The translations under genes were made by a program, and so were the position numbers. The notes beneath the pieces were generated by a model. The model saw only the letters and a list, made by a program, of their open reading frames with translations, did not search any database and had not been told where the DNA came from. A DNA stretch of 64,000 nt, from the NCBI GenBank assembly GCA_948146395.1, contig OX411557.1:30079236-30143235 (forward strand), written 5' to 3'. This document shows positions 25,093-38,900 of the stretch, one piece after another. Source of the DNA: Fragum whitleyi (taxonomy: Eukaryota > Mollusca > Bivalvia > Cardiida > Cardiidae). How positions within the stretch are numbered: the stretch's first letter is position 1; every line of letters starts with the position of its first letter.

Positions 25093-25150
25093 CAGTCAAG
25101 GGGTATTCGAGAAGATCTTATTGATTCGATACCCCTTGACTCGTGAAGAT
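25093..25150. repeat. TCAAGGGGTAT hairpin
   Basis: CAGTCAAGGGGTATTCGAGA pairs with TTCGATACCCCTTGACTCG. Relatives lie at 23210-23260 (CCAAGGGTTACGAACG) and 52600-52672. Confidence 0.65.
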
Positions 25151-25270
25151 ATGGTTGCTTAAGAGGGATAGATAACTATCAAACTCTATCATTTCTCTTC
25201 CAAACCCAAAATGTTGGATATCAATTGGATTTGTTTGTATGTGCTTTAAAACCACTTTAAACATTTTTGC

Positions 25271-25500
25271 AGGTATATTGTGGCGGCTGGTGCTCCTATG
25301 CATGGTTTCCTAATGTTTCTCACACCAGTACAACCACAAAATTTATTCTGAGCCACCGGCTGCTCATCCCACTTAAGTGTAGTACTTATCATTTGCCCAT
25401 TGGTGGGAGACAATTGACTCTTGTCAAATGACTGATAATAGTTAACCCAGTTAGAGTTCAAACCCATGAACCTATGATTGATAGCCCAATGTTTACCTCT
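25271..25500 (-). mobile_element. SINE copy, diverged
   Basis: Minus orientation with CTCACACCAGTACAACCAC, CCCATTGGTGGGAGACAA and a B-box remnant GTTCAAACCC. Confidence 0.6.
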
Positions 25501-26239
25501 GAGGTAATAGGGCTAAGAGGGTATCAATTTAAATAACATTATGAAAAGATTCCAGTGAGTACCCACAACATACAGGTTTTATGGGTGCTTCTTTTTATGA
25601 GTCAGCAATAAAATGTCATAAGTATAAGATAGAGAAATGCCTGTTTAAAATCTTTTTTCTCATTGAAACCCTATATTGTGTGTACTCATTTGAATCATCT
25701 CAACAAGAAGATTCAAAAGTGTGTCCACAATATTGAATTTGGGCAAGAATTGTTGGAATTATCTAATTTGAAATATACCAAATTACCACATCTATCTGTC
25801 TTCTCTGTACTTTAAACAATTTGGAATATCATACAAAGGCTGATTAAGAAGTTTAGGAATTTCCTAACAAAGAATCTGAGTGGACAACATTTTCAATATT
25901 CAAAAAGAATTGATTGAGGCCACTTAGCTTTTTGATTCTTTTAATTGGGTTAACACCCCTTTTTAAGAAAATTTCAGTCATAATGCAGCAACTTGGCAAT
26001 ATCCATTACTTAACAATCCTATTAAGTATTTTCTTACAGATACCAATTGTGGCATGTGATAACATAATTGGCATGTAATATCAACGTCCAACGCAATCAC
26101 CAACAATATCTTAAAAGGGTCTACTTCTTAATCAGAGCAACAGACCCAATAATTTTAATCCTGCTGAATTTATATTATCGTTAAACATTTTATGTGTTTT
26201 ATGGATTTTTCAACCAGTCCTGCTCAAAATCTTTAGACA

Positions 26240-26330
26240 ATGGTTACGAAGAAAACAGGCAGTGTAGGCTACGATCAGACTGCTCATCTGTGCAGGCTGA
26301 TCCTAGGTTAGACTGTCTGCCAAAGGTTTG
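26240..26330. repeat. two-armed GATCAGACTGCACA hairpin repeat
   Basis: GGCAGTGTAGGCTACGATCA ... GGCTGATCCTAGGTTAGAC, then TGTCTGCC. It lies just past the candidate TRIP12 poly(A) signal. Confidence 0.65.
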
Positions 26331-26420
26331 GATACAGCGGGAAAAAGCTGTACAAAGAAGGCTTAGTTCAAGGTTGCTTTGACCAATTATATAGAGATGA
26401 AAATTTTCACAAGTATGCCT

Positions 26421-26426
26421 TTATTC
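26421..26426 (-). promoter_or_regulatory. candidate TRIP12 polyadenylation signal
   Basis: AATAAA on the minus strand about 305 bases past the stop codon. It is the first good hexamer after the stop. Another AATAAA at 20874-20879 would allow a ~6 kb 3' UTR. Only transcript data can decide. Confidence 0.3.
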
Positions 26427-26730
26427 TTCTTGTTGTTACCCATTTGGTTAACAAAAATGAGGAAATTATAATGTGTTCCTAGAAAATACAGAGATAACAA
26501 AAAATAATGAACTTTTTGCCATGTAACGTGTAAATTCGAGTTATTAATGAATCTTTCCCAAAAGAAATATTCACTACGTCTTAAACATGTCATCTTCTAT
26601 CTTAAGCTCTTTGACTTGAAATCGATCTGGGAAAAGGATTAATTCAGCACAACACAGGTGAAGAGTTATCTCCAAACCCCAGGTAAAAGAGAGCTCTGCT
26701 CAAAGAGAAGTAAATGATAATTTCACGTAA

Positions 26731-26927
26731 TCATGATAAATGGAATGAAAGCTGCCCCTCCTTAGCAGCAATGGCTAGTTTTTCACGCATCACTTCCACA
26801 CTCGAGTAATCGGGTAATTTGAGATAGTTCACGCACGTCATCACAGACGGGAGGTATGAGTCGGGATTTTCCGTTGGTTCAAATGTCTTTCGAACAATTG
26901 TTAAAGGTGGATTGAGACTTCTAAATC
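26731..26927 (-). CDS. TRIP12: TRIP12 terminal exon with catalytic cysteine
   Basis: It encodes [20 protein letters not shown] ... [20 protein letters not shown] ... QLSFHLS and then TGA. The Cys in MTCVNYL is the expected HECT catalytic residue, and the protein ends in SFHLS as in vertebrates. The acceptor is TTTCTTTCAG. Confidence 0.97.
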
Positions 26928-29900
26928 CTGAAAGAAATAAAACATCACCATTACAAGAGGTATAGATAAGAGAGGGTAAAGTAAGTCTTAAAATCTTTAT
27001 TCTATAATTTGGATCTAGGATTACTCATTAAAGATAATTATTTGTAAAACATTAATGCACTCTGAACAAGTCCCCCTTGACAAGTTAGGTTGCTCTTTTA
27101 ACTTAGAGATTAAGAGAGTAATTGTTGATTTCATTGAGGTATGAAACTAAAAATCGAATCACTGTATGAATATGTGAAGTGGATTCATACATTAGTGTGA
27201 TTAGGTTTTTAGTTTCATACCTCCATGAAATCAACAAATACTCTCTTCATATCTTATAATTTATATCATGAAGCAATAATGGAAGAATTTCTCCAAAATA
27301 AGACATATTTCTTTGGGGACTACTTTGCGTGCTAGCATAGAAAATAACTGTTTACTCAAAATTGTTTACATTGAGAAATAAAACCAACTTTTCAGCCAAT
27401 CAGAAAACTCAATTATTGATGGACACATTAAAATCAAATAATTCGCAAATATTCATTCAAAGAAATTTTCAAGAATATGCCTTCAGCATTTCAAAGTTTT
27501 AGGCAAATGTTTTCTTTACTACATTTACCAGAATTATTCGATTATATATGCCTAAGTCCATAAAAGGTCGAGGTCAAAACATCAAAGCAATTGCCTTCTT
27601 TTATGCACTTAAGTTGTTTTATATGAACTTGGAGCTTTTTCCTGGTTAAAGGTAAAGAAAGTATTAGATATATATTAACAATTTATGGCTCAACTTCAGG
27701 AAAAAATTAAAGACTGTTCTAAACAGTCTTCAATTCTTTTCTGAAGCTGATCCCCATAGGGCCTTAAGGACTCACATCAGATGGTTTTGAGGGTTCTGGC
27801 TACTCTCATATGATGGTCGCAAAACCTGCATCCCTTAAAACCCTATATTTGGAAAGGAATCTCACCTCCAACTGGCAGTTTTGGAGATCCAGTCACAAAC
27901 TGCAAGAACTCTCTCTGTTCATCAGGCGTGTAGGAGGACAAAACCTCGTAGAGAAACTTGATTGCACGACTATCATGGTTATACCCATGGTCAGGACGAC
28001 AACACTCCATCAATGTCTTAGTGTCCCAGATCTCCTCATTGTGGCCACAAAATAACTGCTCTAGCTGCACACATAAAAAAATCAAGGGGATAATTATTTG
28101 TTTCAGTCCTAGATCAATTTAATCTTTCATCTAGTAAAAAACAAAAGCTATATTTTCACAAGTGGCAAAGCCAGAAGTGAAAATATAGCTATTGTTTGTT
28201 CACCAAAATAAAGATTTACCTCATTTACGGTATTCTATTATAAAATGAGATAAAATGTGAAGATTTTTGGACAAATTTTCTGAAAGCAGGTCATTTTGCA
28301 TGTGTTTACTCTGTTCATCAGGACGACAATACTTTATCAATGTCTTAGTGTCCCAGATCTTCAAATTATTTCTACAAAATAAATGCTCGAGCTGCACATG
28401 GAAAATTAAAATTTTATAATTATGGAAAGTTTAGCTGGCCCCTACCCCTGACCTCTGTCAAGACACACCCCTCAAACATATAAAAGTGATCTATATGTAA
28501 AATATATGGAAATAGACATGTAACAAAGAGCAAATCAGTCAAGGGTAACCTTAACATTCAAGCTGTAGCAAATGGCAGTTTAAACAGTCATTCCTTATAA
28601 ATAAATGTTTGTATCGATCAATCATTTTTTCGATTGACAGCAGATATCTGATAATGGTCATAACATTGATCTCTTCTGAAAACTATAAAACTGCCATTGT
28701 CCCCCTAAAATACCATCCTGCTTTACCCAGAGAAACCTATCTGGTGTGTTCTTCAAACTTTGGGCCCTCCCTTGTGCTTCATTCTCCTGATTGCAGGGCT
28801 GCTCTCAAAGAATTAAGAAAAGCATCATTTATCAATCAGTAAATTATTTTTTATATAAACAGCAGTCATAAAAATGTATTCCATTTGTTTTTTTTTTTTT
28901 CTTACCTTAAAATAACTTTTAAAAGATCAATTTGAAATGCATGTAAATGATATCCTATTTCAGCTACGATGAGATACAAAAATTTATGCAAAATAATTTT
29001 CTGGGATAAGTTTGCGCACAAATTAACTGACAAACAAGGGTTAAGAAATACTTGTATCCAATACATTTTGTACTTGTTTAAAGATTGACCATTATCCTGA
29101 TAAATCTAAAATTTGTTTCAAACAAATTCCCTTTTTTTTTTTAAATTAATAAGAGTCTGGTTCAAGATTTCCCCACAGTAACTAAGCAGAAAGTGTAGGT
29201 TAAGATCAGACTGCACATTTGTACAGGCTGGTTTTAGACTATGCAGTCATCCAAAGCTTTGAGTACAACAGAAATATGTTGACAACAGTATTAAAATTGT
29301 TAAGTAACAAGCGATGTTTGTAAAATATTTATCCCCCCCATAAAAGCAGGTCAATAGCATATTCTTTGTCAATCAACAAAGGGGCAATAACTCACAAAAT
29401 ATGATGAGTAGAGTTATGGTTCTTGTGCACTGCACTTCTCCTCAATGAGATCTATCCACCTGTGAAGTTTTGTGATTCTAGCTTGCATACTTTAGAGATA
29501 TGCTCCCGAAAAAAGGTCTACAGTCGGACCAACCGACAAGTCCAGAGCAATATACCCCCTCTTCTTCAAAGGGGGGCATAATAATAGACAAGTACTCCAT
29601 TAACACAAATATTACCTCCTCCGGATAGAAACTCTGTAGGGACGTTAACGGAAACACAGCCTCAAATCCTTCTCTGAATGAATCAAACTGTCTGGATACA
29701 CCTTCTACCAAACTCCAGTGGGTCACCAACTGATGAAGATTATTGTAAGTTTAAAGATTTGAATGTTTATAAACAAACTGTAGTCATTGTGTGTCTGTAC
29801 AAAAAGTACTTGTTGCCATCTGATTTTTTATAACTAATTATTATATGCTGAATTTCTCACTATCAATTACTTTTTTATAAATTTTGATACATTGGATTGT

Positions 29901-32900
29901 ATGTTTATTGTACTATCACAGCATACAAACATAACAACGTAAAATCATCATTCATAGAGCCTAACCATTTCTAGATAAATATTTTCTAATGTCAGTTGAT
30001 ATGAAAATTTCATCTATATTCTTAACTATATTTATACGGATTTCAGTAGACATTTTCCTGATGAAAATTTGTGTGATTCTAATCAAGAGGACCACGATGG
30101 TCCTACATTGCTCATCTTAGTCTCTTTGATCCCTGGAACATCACATCAATTTAGTATGCAGATGTCATATGGGACAAAATTTCCACACAAAACCATGTTT
30201 CATGAAGTTTGGGCCAAAATAATGGCCTCTAGAGTTATAACAAGAAAATTATCATTAATACCCCCTTTTCCTGTAATATGGCATGGACCTTTCCCATTTT
30301 CAATAGGGTGACCTGACCAACATTCTGACCAAGTTTCACTAGAACTGTCGCAGAGAGGACTAATACCCCCCACATGCACTTTGTCAGAATGCAAGTAATA
30401 TTAGTGCAGGATGTGTTTGTAACAAATATTGAGGTCAAATGCAGCATTTGCATGAAGTTTCATGATTCTAGGTCGCTTGGTTTTTGAGTTAGAGTCCAGA
30501 AACGAAAATTGAACAAAAATTGACTGTGACCTTGACCTTTGACCTATATGACCCAAAAACAATAGGGCACTTTCTTGGATCATAAGCAACATTAGCATAG
30601 AGTTTCATGCTTGTAGGTCACTTGGTTCTTAAGTTAGAGTCCGGAATCTAAAATTGAACAAAGGCTGACTGTGACCTTGACCTTTGACCTATGTGACCCA
30701 AAAACGAAAGGGCACTTCCTTGGGTCATAAGGAACATTTGTATAAATTTTCATGATTGTAGGTCATTTGGTTCTTGAGTACGAGTCCGGAAACGAAAAGG
30801 TCTACGGACAGATGTATGGACGGATGAACAGAGAGACAGACATGGTGAAACCAATAAACCGCCCTCTAGGTGGGGGGTATAATAAAGATTGGGCCATATA
30901 TGTGGCCTCTAGAGTGTAAACAAGACAATTGTCAATTAGGCTCCATTTCCTGTGATATGGCATGGATCCTACCCATTTTCAATAGGGTTCATCCTTGTGA
31001 CTTGGCCAACATTTTGGCCAAGTTCCATGAAGATTGGGCAATATTTGTGGCCTCTAGAGTGTTAACAAGAAAATTGTCTATAAGGCTCCTTTTCCCATGA
31101 TATGGCATGGATCCTTCGCAATTTCAATAGGGTTCATCCTTGTGACCTGGCCAACATTCTGACCAAGTTTCATGAAGGATGGGCCAGATTTGTGGCCTCT
31201 AGAGTGTAAACACTTAAATTGTTGACGCCCGACAACATACAAAGGACATTCAATGATCACAAAAAATCACCTTGAGCACCATGTGCTCAGGTGAGCTAAC
31301 AAAAGGCTTTTGATGAGAAACAACTTGTGCTTTTGGCTTACTTGTAAATATTCCTCTAGATTCATGAGTGTGACTTGTTTATCTTTTCCGCCTTTCTTCA
31401 GTTCAATGCTGGGATAGCCTGGCAGTGTAAAGTCTAGGTCCATGTCTTCTATACTACAACCGTCAATAGTTAGATTGTCTAAGGCTAGTTGTCTGCTCTC
31501 TTCCGTCTAAAATGAAAATCAGAAGTTATATAGAAACTGTCATGAGATTTTTTTATTCAGCATGACAAGGGTTAAACACGCTTCTTACTCCTACCACCCA
31601 TGTAATACATTGTAAACTTTCATTTAGATGAAGTTATAAGAATATCATTTAGAAATTGGCCTACTTACATGTGATTTATCAGCTAATATTCTCTGTTTTT
31701 GTCTTAACACATCTTTGACAGGCCTACTTACATGTGATTTATCAGCTAATATTCTCTGTTTTTGTCTCTGCACATCTTTGACAGGCCTACTTACATGTGA
31801 TTTATCAGCTAATATTCTCTGTTTTTGTCTTAACATATCTTTGACAGGCCTACTTACATGTGATTTATCAGCTAATATTCTCTGTTTTTGTCTTAACATA
31901 TCTTTGACAGGCCTACTTACATGTGATTTATCAGCTAATATTCTCTGTTTTTGTCTCTGCACATCTTTGACAGGCCTACTTACATGTGATTTATCAGCTA
32001 ATATTCTCTGATTTTGTCTTTACACATCTTTGACAGGCCTACTTACATGTGATTTATCAGCTAATATTCTCTGTTTTAGTCTCAACACATCTTTGACAGG
32101 CCTACTTACATATGATTTATTAGCTAAGATTCTCTGTTTAAGTCTCAACACATCTTTGATAGGCCTACTTACATGTGATTTATCAGCTAATATTCTCTGT
32201 TTTTGTCTCAGCACATCTTCTAATTGAGCTATAGAGTTAGACATGACTCTGTCTACATGTTGTAGGTCACTGGATGTTAAACTGTGCTCCTGGCCCAATA
32301 ACCACTTGAAAAATATCAGACTGAATGGAATGTCCAACTGTGGAAAAATAAACAAGATTTAAAACTGTGATTATGTGTATCATGAAACATGTATGTCTCA
32401 AAAATAGCAAAATGCACCCATATTTATATCTTTAATTTCTTACTGGCTCTTAAACCATGAAAGTATCAACAGTGCAAAAAATAAAAACAAATGTGCCAAA
32501 TAATTTCAAATTATGTGTATAAATAACATTTAATCACTTTGTTTACAAATAATTGATCTTAAGCAATTTCAATTTCACTTTAGATTGAATCTGCAAAACC
32601 AAGAATATCATAAAGTTTTATTAAAATAAAGTTACAAGCATGAAGAACAAATTATGATCTCACATTAAAATAATGAATAAGCCAATATGCATAAAAATAA
32701 ACCAACACAAAAATGACACATTCAGAGTTTTGGACCTAAAAACAAATAATCTTATTATGTTTAAATACATTTCTTAATGGGCTTATGTCCAATTACAAAG
32801 AAATGGTAGACAACAATTTTTTTTAATATATTGTTATACATACCATCCTAGAGTCCATAAGGGCCTTTGCCATAAACTTTCCTAAAAACTTTGTCTTTGT

Positions 32901-35900
32901 TTTCATCTTATTAACCACAGCTGCTTTAGAATTACGGCCAAGTGGAATGGGGAACAGTCCACTTGATGAAAATACAAATCTGTTACCAGTTTCATTCCCT
33001 GAAATACAGGTTAAAGGTCATTTAAACCCTTTCCTTTTTCTTGAATTTCAGACTGGTCCGAATTCAAAAGGTGATATCCTTTCAAACAACTGTTGTTACC
33101 AACAACATAGGGTTTAGGTAAGGTATAATGAAATATTCAAATTTTAAAACCTAATTACCCTCTCTATCTGTAGGTCTGATCAATTCAAACAGGAGCAAAC
33201 AAATTCTCATCTACCAACCTGAGAAATCTTTTTCCTCCACCAAATCTCCTCTCCAGAGTTCAAACTCTGACTTTTGTAGTTCCTTGGACACGAGGGCGTA
33301 AAACTCGAGGGTGGGTCCCAGCCCAGTCCCCACCTCATTGTCATACTGTATCTCCAGCAGGGCTCTAGAGTTTCCTAGGTCTTCCATCACCTTCTCTGCT
33401 TGTTTGAGCAAATCTGTTCTACTTATCATCCTCTGTGAAACAAAGAATAAGATGAATTACATATAACTTCCCAAAACAGCCATTTCCTTTCTTTTACTTT
33501 TTTTTAAATTTTGATAAAGATAAATGACCACCACCTTATGAAAAGCCTTGCTCTTTAAATTAGGAAGGGCATACTGAAAACATGTATCTTCTGCCAAAAT
33601 TTTGATTGTGCAACTTCGATGCTAAAGGAGATTAACATATGTTTTCAAGTACAGACATATGCAGACAGACTGATGGACATTCACCATTAAAATATTATTC
33701 CAAAATTCATTTTAAGGACTTTGAAATTTTTGAAAGTTTAAAGAAATGAAACCAGTCACAGTGGCCACCTGTAAGCAGATGTCACAGATATTCACAGAAT
33801 AATAGAGTTCTTATACAGCCCACTCCGGATATAACGAGATCATTGGGACACAGCGTATAACCTCATTATAACTGACCTTGACTTTGGTACCAGCGGATGC
33901 GGATCATTGAGATCTATCATCATGCCAAATATGAGCTTTGTATCTTGAATAGGCTTGAAGATATTGGCTAGGTTAAGTTTTTGGACAGACGGACGGACAG
34001 ACGGACTGACAGACAGACAGACGGACATGAGTAAAATATGCCCCCGATCTATTGATGCGGGGGCATAAAAAGCCTATAAATATCATATACAATATATTTT
34101 TATTTACTAGAAAAACTCTGTAGTTTTTGAGGGACTTTCCCTGTACCTTATTCATTTGTTTAATTATCGAGTCTGTATAAACTGTACATAGTACAGTGTC
34201 TGAGACAGAGTATTGATAGATCTAAGGGCAGTAACCTAGTCTTTGTACAAACTCTGTTCAAAAAAAAGAACAGAACAGAATATTAAAACACTTCTGCGTA
34301 ATGAATAATAGAAAATAAAGTGTTTTTATCAAAAAAATTTACAACTAGTCAGAATGTGTGGGGGATTTGTCACGTTTGCATCTTGGTGCACCGTATCAAA
34401 ATGACACCTTATACAAAACTTAAGTTTATCACAGCTTGTTAATCGGGAAGTCGATTGCTAATTGCCTCATCATTCCTGCACAGAAAACATACTTTATTAT
34501 TGGATCTCTTTATAAGGTGTGAACAAAATGTATTTTGTATGCTATATCTGATATCTCACTTAAACTTAACACATTTTATCCGATAATAAGCATAAGGAAA
34601 TTAAAGGAGAAAAGGAGGAAATTTGTAATGTACTTGTTATATGGTATCTCCTTCTTACCAATCTATTTCTTTGTGGAGTGCACTGTATCTTTAAGTTTAG
34701 GTAATACTAAAATATAACAAGAATACCTACCCTCCTCTTATCTAATCGTGGTGCCACACGTTCACTTGAGTCGTTGTTACTCGTATCTACAGAATTATCT
34801 TGTAATCTCATGAGCGCCCTGTCTCGATCAAATGTGGTAGCATAAAATAATAACTGTCGGGTGTCAAAGGGAAACAAAAAGGGTCTGAAATATAAGACGC
34901 AAACATAATTAAACATAATTTCACTTGCTTGATTGTGATAAATCAAAGAGAAGCTCAAAGTAAATCTAGCAAAGAATATGTGTAACAAGTCCCTTCATTA
35001 ATATATCTGCTATACCTTAATTTGGCCTTATTGTTTACACATTCCAACTTCAACATTATGAAGACAATGCATTTCAAAATGACTTCATTTATAAATTCCA
35101 AATGATGAAAAAAACAGGCATCTCAAGATAACTCAGTTATAATAAAAAAAATCTTTATTTATATCATGCTAATGAAGCCTGTGCATGACATGTCCAACAG
35201 ATTCAAATGAGCACCAAGCATAGTATTCGCACAGTCTGACCAGAGTCTTCATGATGCGCTCTACAGATAGATTTATTTTTCAAAGTATCTGTAGACAGCA
35301 AGACAATGTTTTGTTTAAAGCTTGTGTCTGCAAAGACTGCTCAATGTTTGTACCTCATGCACATTTCAAGTTGTTTGAATGTCATGCACAGGCTCAAATG
35401 AAAGGATTTCAAAGCTTCCCCAAAATGCTTTTCTGAGTAATTGTGTTTGAAAAGAGGACAAATCAAGAGATAACTCACGCAGCTGCAGCTATTTCAGCCA
35501 ACCATGCTGGTAGGTTTCCAGTCATTATAACCAGAGGATCTTGTAATTGTCTGTTAGCTTTGGCAGTTAGCTTTGTACTTATAAACTCTGACTTGGATAA
35601 CACTGGCTTTGCATAATTGGATGGCATCTGAAAAGAAAATGGCAAACACCTTGAAGTAAATGCATGGATGTTTATCTACATTATCCCTTCTTCAAACAAG
35701 GTGCCAAATTGTCACAAGATACGCCCGTCACACTGCTTAGTATTAACTGGGGGTTTGAATAGAACTGAGGTTATTTTGAATGAAAATTTTTTTGCACCCT
35801 TGAAGTTTCATGATCCTAGCTTTTATACTTTTAGAGATATACTCTGGACAAGATTCTAGTATGAAAAACAACAATGGGCAATAACTCAAAAAAAGAGGAC

Positions 35901-38900
35901 CAAGATGGTCCTAGATCGCTCACCTGAGTCTCTATGACCCCTGGGACATCACATAATTAGATAGGCAGATGTCAAAAAGAAGATAATTGCCGAAGATCAA
36001 TACCATGGAACATTTTCAGCGAAGAGCAAGACAGATATGCCTTTTTGCTCTTTGATTCTATGTAAAAACGGATGCACCCGGGTGGACCCCAAAAGTGACC
36101 CCAGGGTCTTGATATGAACAAACTTGGAAGAGGTCCATAAGATGATGCAACATTCTAAATATGAAAGCTGTCTGCCTTCTGGTTTCAGAGAAGAAGATTT
36201 TTGAAGGTAAATTTCCCATTTTCACCCATCGTGCTCATATGAGCTGAAAGGGATGCACCCGGGTGGAGCCCAAATATGACCCAAGGGTCTTGATATGAGC
36301 AAACTTGGTAGGGGCCCACTAGGTGATGCTACATACCAAAAATGAAAGCAGTGTGCCCTCTGGTTTCAATTAAAGAAGATTTTAAAAGATTTTCACTCTT
36401 TGATTCTATGTAAAAAGGGTTGCGCCTGGGTGGAGCCCAAATATGTCCCCAGGGTCTTGATATGAACAAACTTGGTAGAGGTCCACTAGATGATGCTACA
36501 TACCAAATTTGAAAGTTGTCTGCCTTCTGGTTTCATAGAAGAAGATTTTTCAAGATTTTCATTTTTTTACCCTTCATGCTCATAAGAGATAAAGGGATGC
36601 ACCTGTGCAAAGCCCAAATATGACCCAAAGGTCTTGATATGAACAAACTTGGTAGAGGCCCACTAGGTGATGCTACACACCAAATATTAAAGCTGTCTGC
36701 CATCTGGATACAGAGAAGAAGATTTTTAAAGATTTTCGTTCTTTGATTCTATGTAAAAAGGGTTGCGCCCGGGTGGAGCCCAAATATGACCCCAGGGTCT
36801 TGATATGAACAAACTTGGTAGAGGTCCACTAGATGATGCTACTTACCAAATTTGAAAGTTGTCTGCCTTCTGGTTTCGAAGAAGAAGATTTTTGAAGATT
36901 TTCATTTTTTTACCCTTCATGCTCATAAGAGATAAAGGGATGCACCTGTGAAAAGCCCAAATATGACCCAAGGGTCTTGTTATGAACAAACTTGGTAGGG
37001 GCCCACTAGGTGATGCTACACACCAAATATTTAAGCTGTCTGCCATCTGGTTACAGAGAAGAAGATTTTAAAAGATATTCGCTCTTTGATTCTATGTAAA
37101 AAGGGTTGGGCCCGGGCAAAGCCCAAATATGACCCCAGGGTCTTGATATGAACAAACTTGGTAGAGGTCCACTAGACGATGCTACATACCAAATATGAAA
37201 GCAGTCTGCCTTCTGGTTTCAGAGAAGAAGATTTTTAAAGATTTTCATATTTTCACCTTTTTTGTTAAGGGTAAAGGGAAAGTTAAGGGTGGATTTCATT
37301 TATTTGAACAACTTTGGTAGAGCTTGACCGAAGGAACATCCCTGCCAAGTTTCATCAAGATTGGCCCACTAGTTTAGGAGGGGAAGATGTTTAAAGAAAT
37401 TGTAAACGACGGACGACGCACGACGGACGATGCACGACTGACGACGGACATTCTACGATCCCAATAGCTCACCTTGAGCACTTTGTGCTCAGGTGAGCTA
37501 AAAAAGGCCAGGTAAAATCATGGTTCTTGTACACTGCACTCCCCCTTGATGACATCTATACACCCATGAAGTTTCATGATCCTAGCTATTATACTTTAAC
37601 AGATATACTCCGGACAAGATTCAAGTCTGAAAAACAACAAAGGGCATTAACTAAAAAAATAGGCCAGGTAGAGTTATGGTTCTTGTGCACTGCACTCCCC
37701 CTTGGTGAGATCTATACACCCATGAAGTTTCATGATCCTAGCTATTATACTTTTAGAGATATACTCCGGACAAGATTCAAGTCTGAAAAACAACAAAGGG
37801 CAATAACTTAAACAAGAGGACCCTGAGGGTCCTAAATCGCTCACCTGATATTTCAAGTAAATTATCATTAAGACTCAATTTCCTATGATATGGCATGAAC
37901 CTTCCCATTTTCAACAGAGTTCATTCTTGTGACCTGGCAAACATTTTAATCAAAGTTTCATGAAGATTGGACTATATTTGTGGCGTTTGGAGCTCTTACG
38001 AGAAAATTGTCAATAAGGCCCCTTTTCCCATGATATGGCACACATACTTCCCATTTTCAAATGAGTTCATCCTCATGACCAACAAACATTCTGACAAAGT
38101 TTCATGATGATTGGACCATATTTGTGGCTTCTAGAGAGTAAACAAAAAAATTGTCATTAAGACGCCTTTTCCTGTGATATGGCACGGATCCTTCCCATTT
38201 TCAATAGACTTCATCCTCATGACCTAACAAACATTCTGACCAAGTTTCATGAAGATTGGACCATATTTGTGGCTTCTAGAGTGAAAACAAGAAATTTGTC
38301 ATTTAGGCCCCTTTTCCCGTGATATGGCACAGATTCTTTCCAATTGAGCAATTTTCATAAGGGACCACCCAAGGAATATTTCTGCCAAGTTTGGTTGATT
38401 TTGACCCATAAGTTTAGGAGGAGATGTTGTTTAAAGATATTGGTGACAAAATTGTCATTAAGGCGCCTTTTTCTGTGGAATGGCATGGATCCTTTCCATT
38501 TTCAATAGACTTCATCCTCATGACCTAACAAACATTCTGACCAAGTTTCATGAAGATTGGACCATATTTGTGGCTTCTAGAGTGAAAACAAGAAATTTGT
38601 CATTAAGGCCCCTTTTCCCGTGATATGGCACAGATTCTTTCCATTTGAGCAATTTTCATAAGGGACCACCCAAGGAATATTTCTGCCAAGTTTGGTTGAT
38701 TTTGACCCATAAGTTTAGGAGGAGATGTTGTTTAAAGATATTGTTGACAAAATTGTCATTAAGGTGCCTTTTTCTGTGAAATGGCACGGATCCTTCCCAT
38801 TTTCAATAGACTTCATCCTCATGACCTAACAAACATTCTGACCAAGTTTCATGAAGATTGGACCATATTTGTGGCTTCTAGAGTGAAAACAAGAAATTTG

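Noticed and set aside
31658..32224. CRISPR-like array
   Set aside because: Units are contiguous with no unique spacers, and the context is an animal gene exon.
31715..32227. Plus-strand open frames with [12 protein letters not shown] repeats
   Set aside because: They are the antisense of the 63-bp TRIP12 exon-end array; the minus-strand reading has homology and splice logic.
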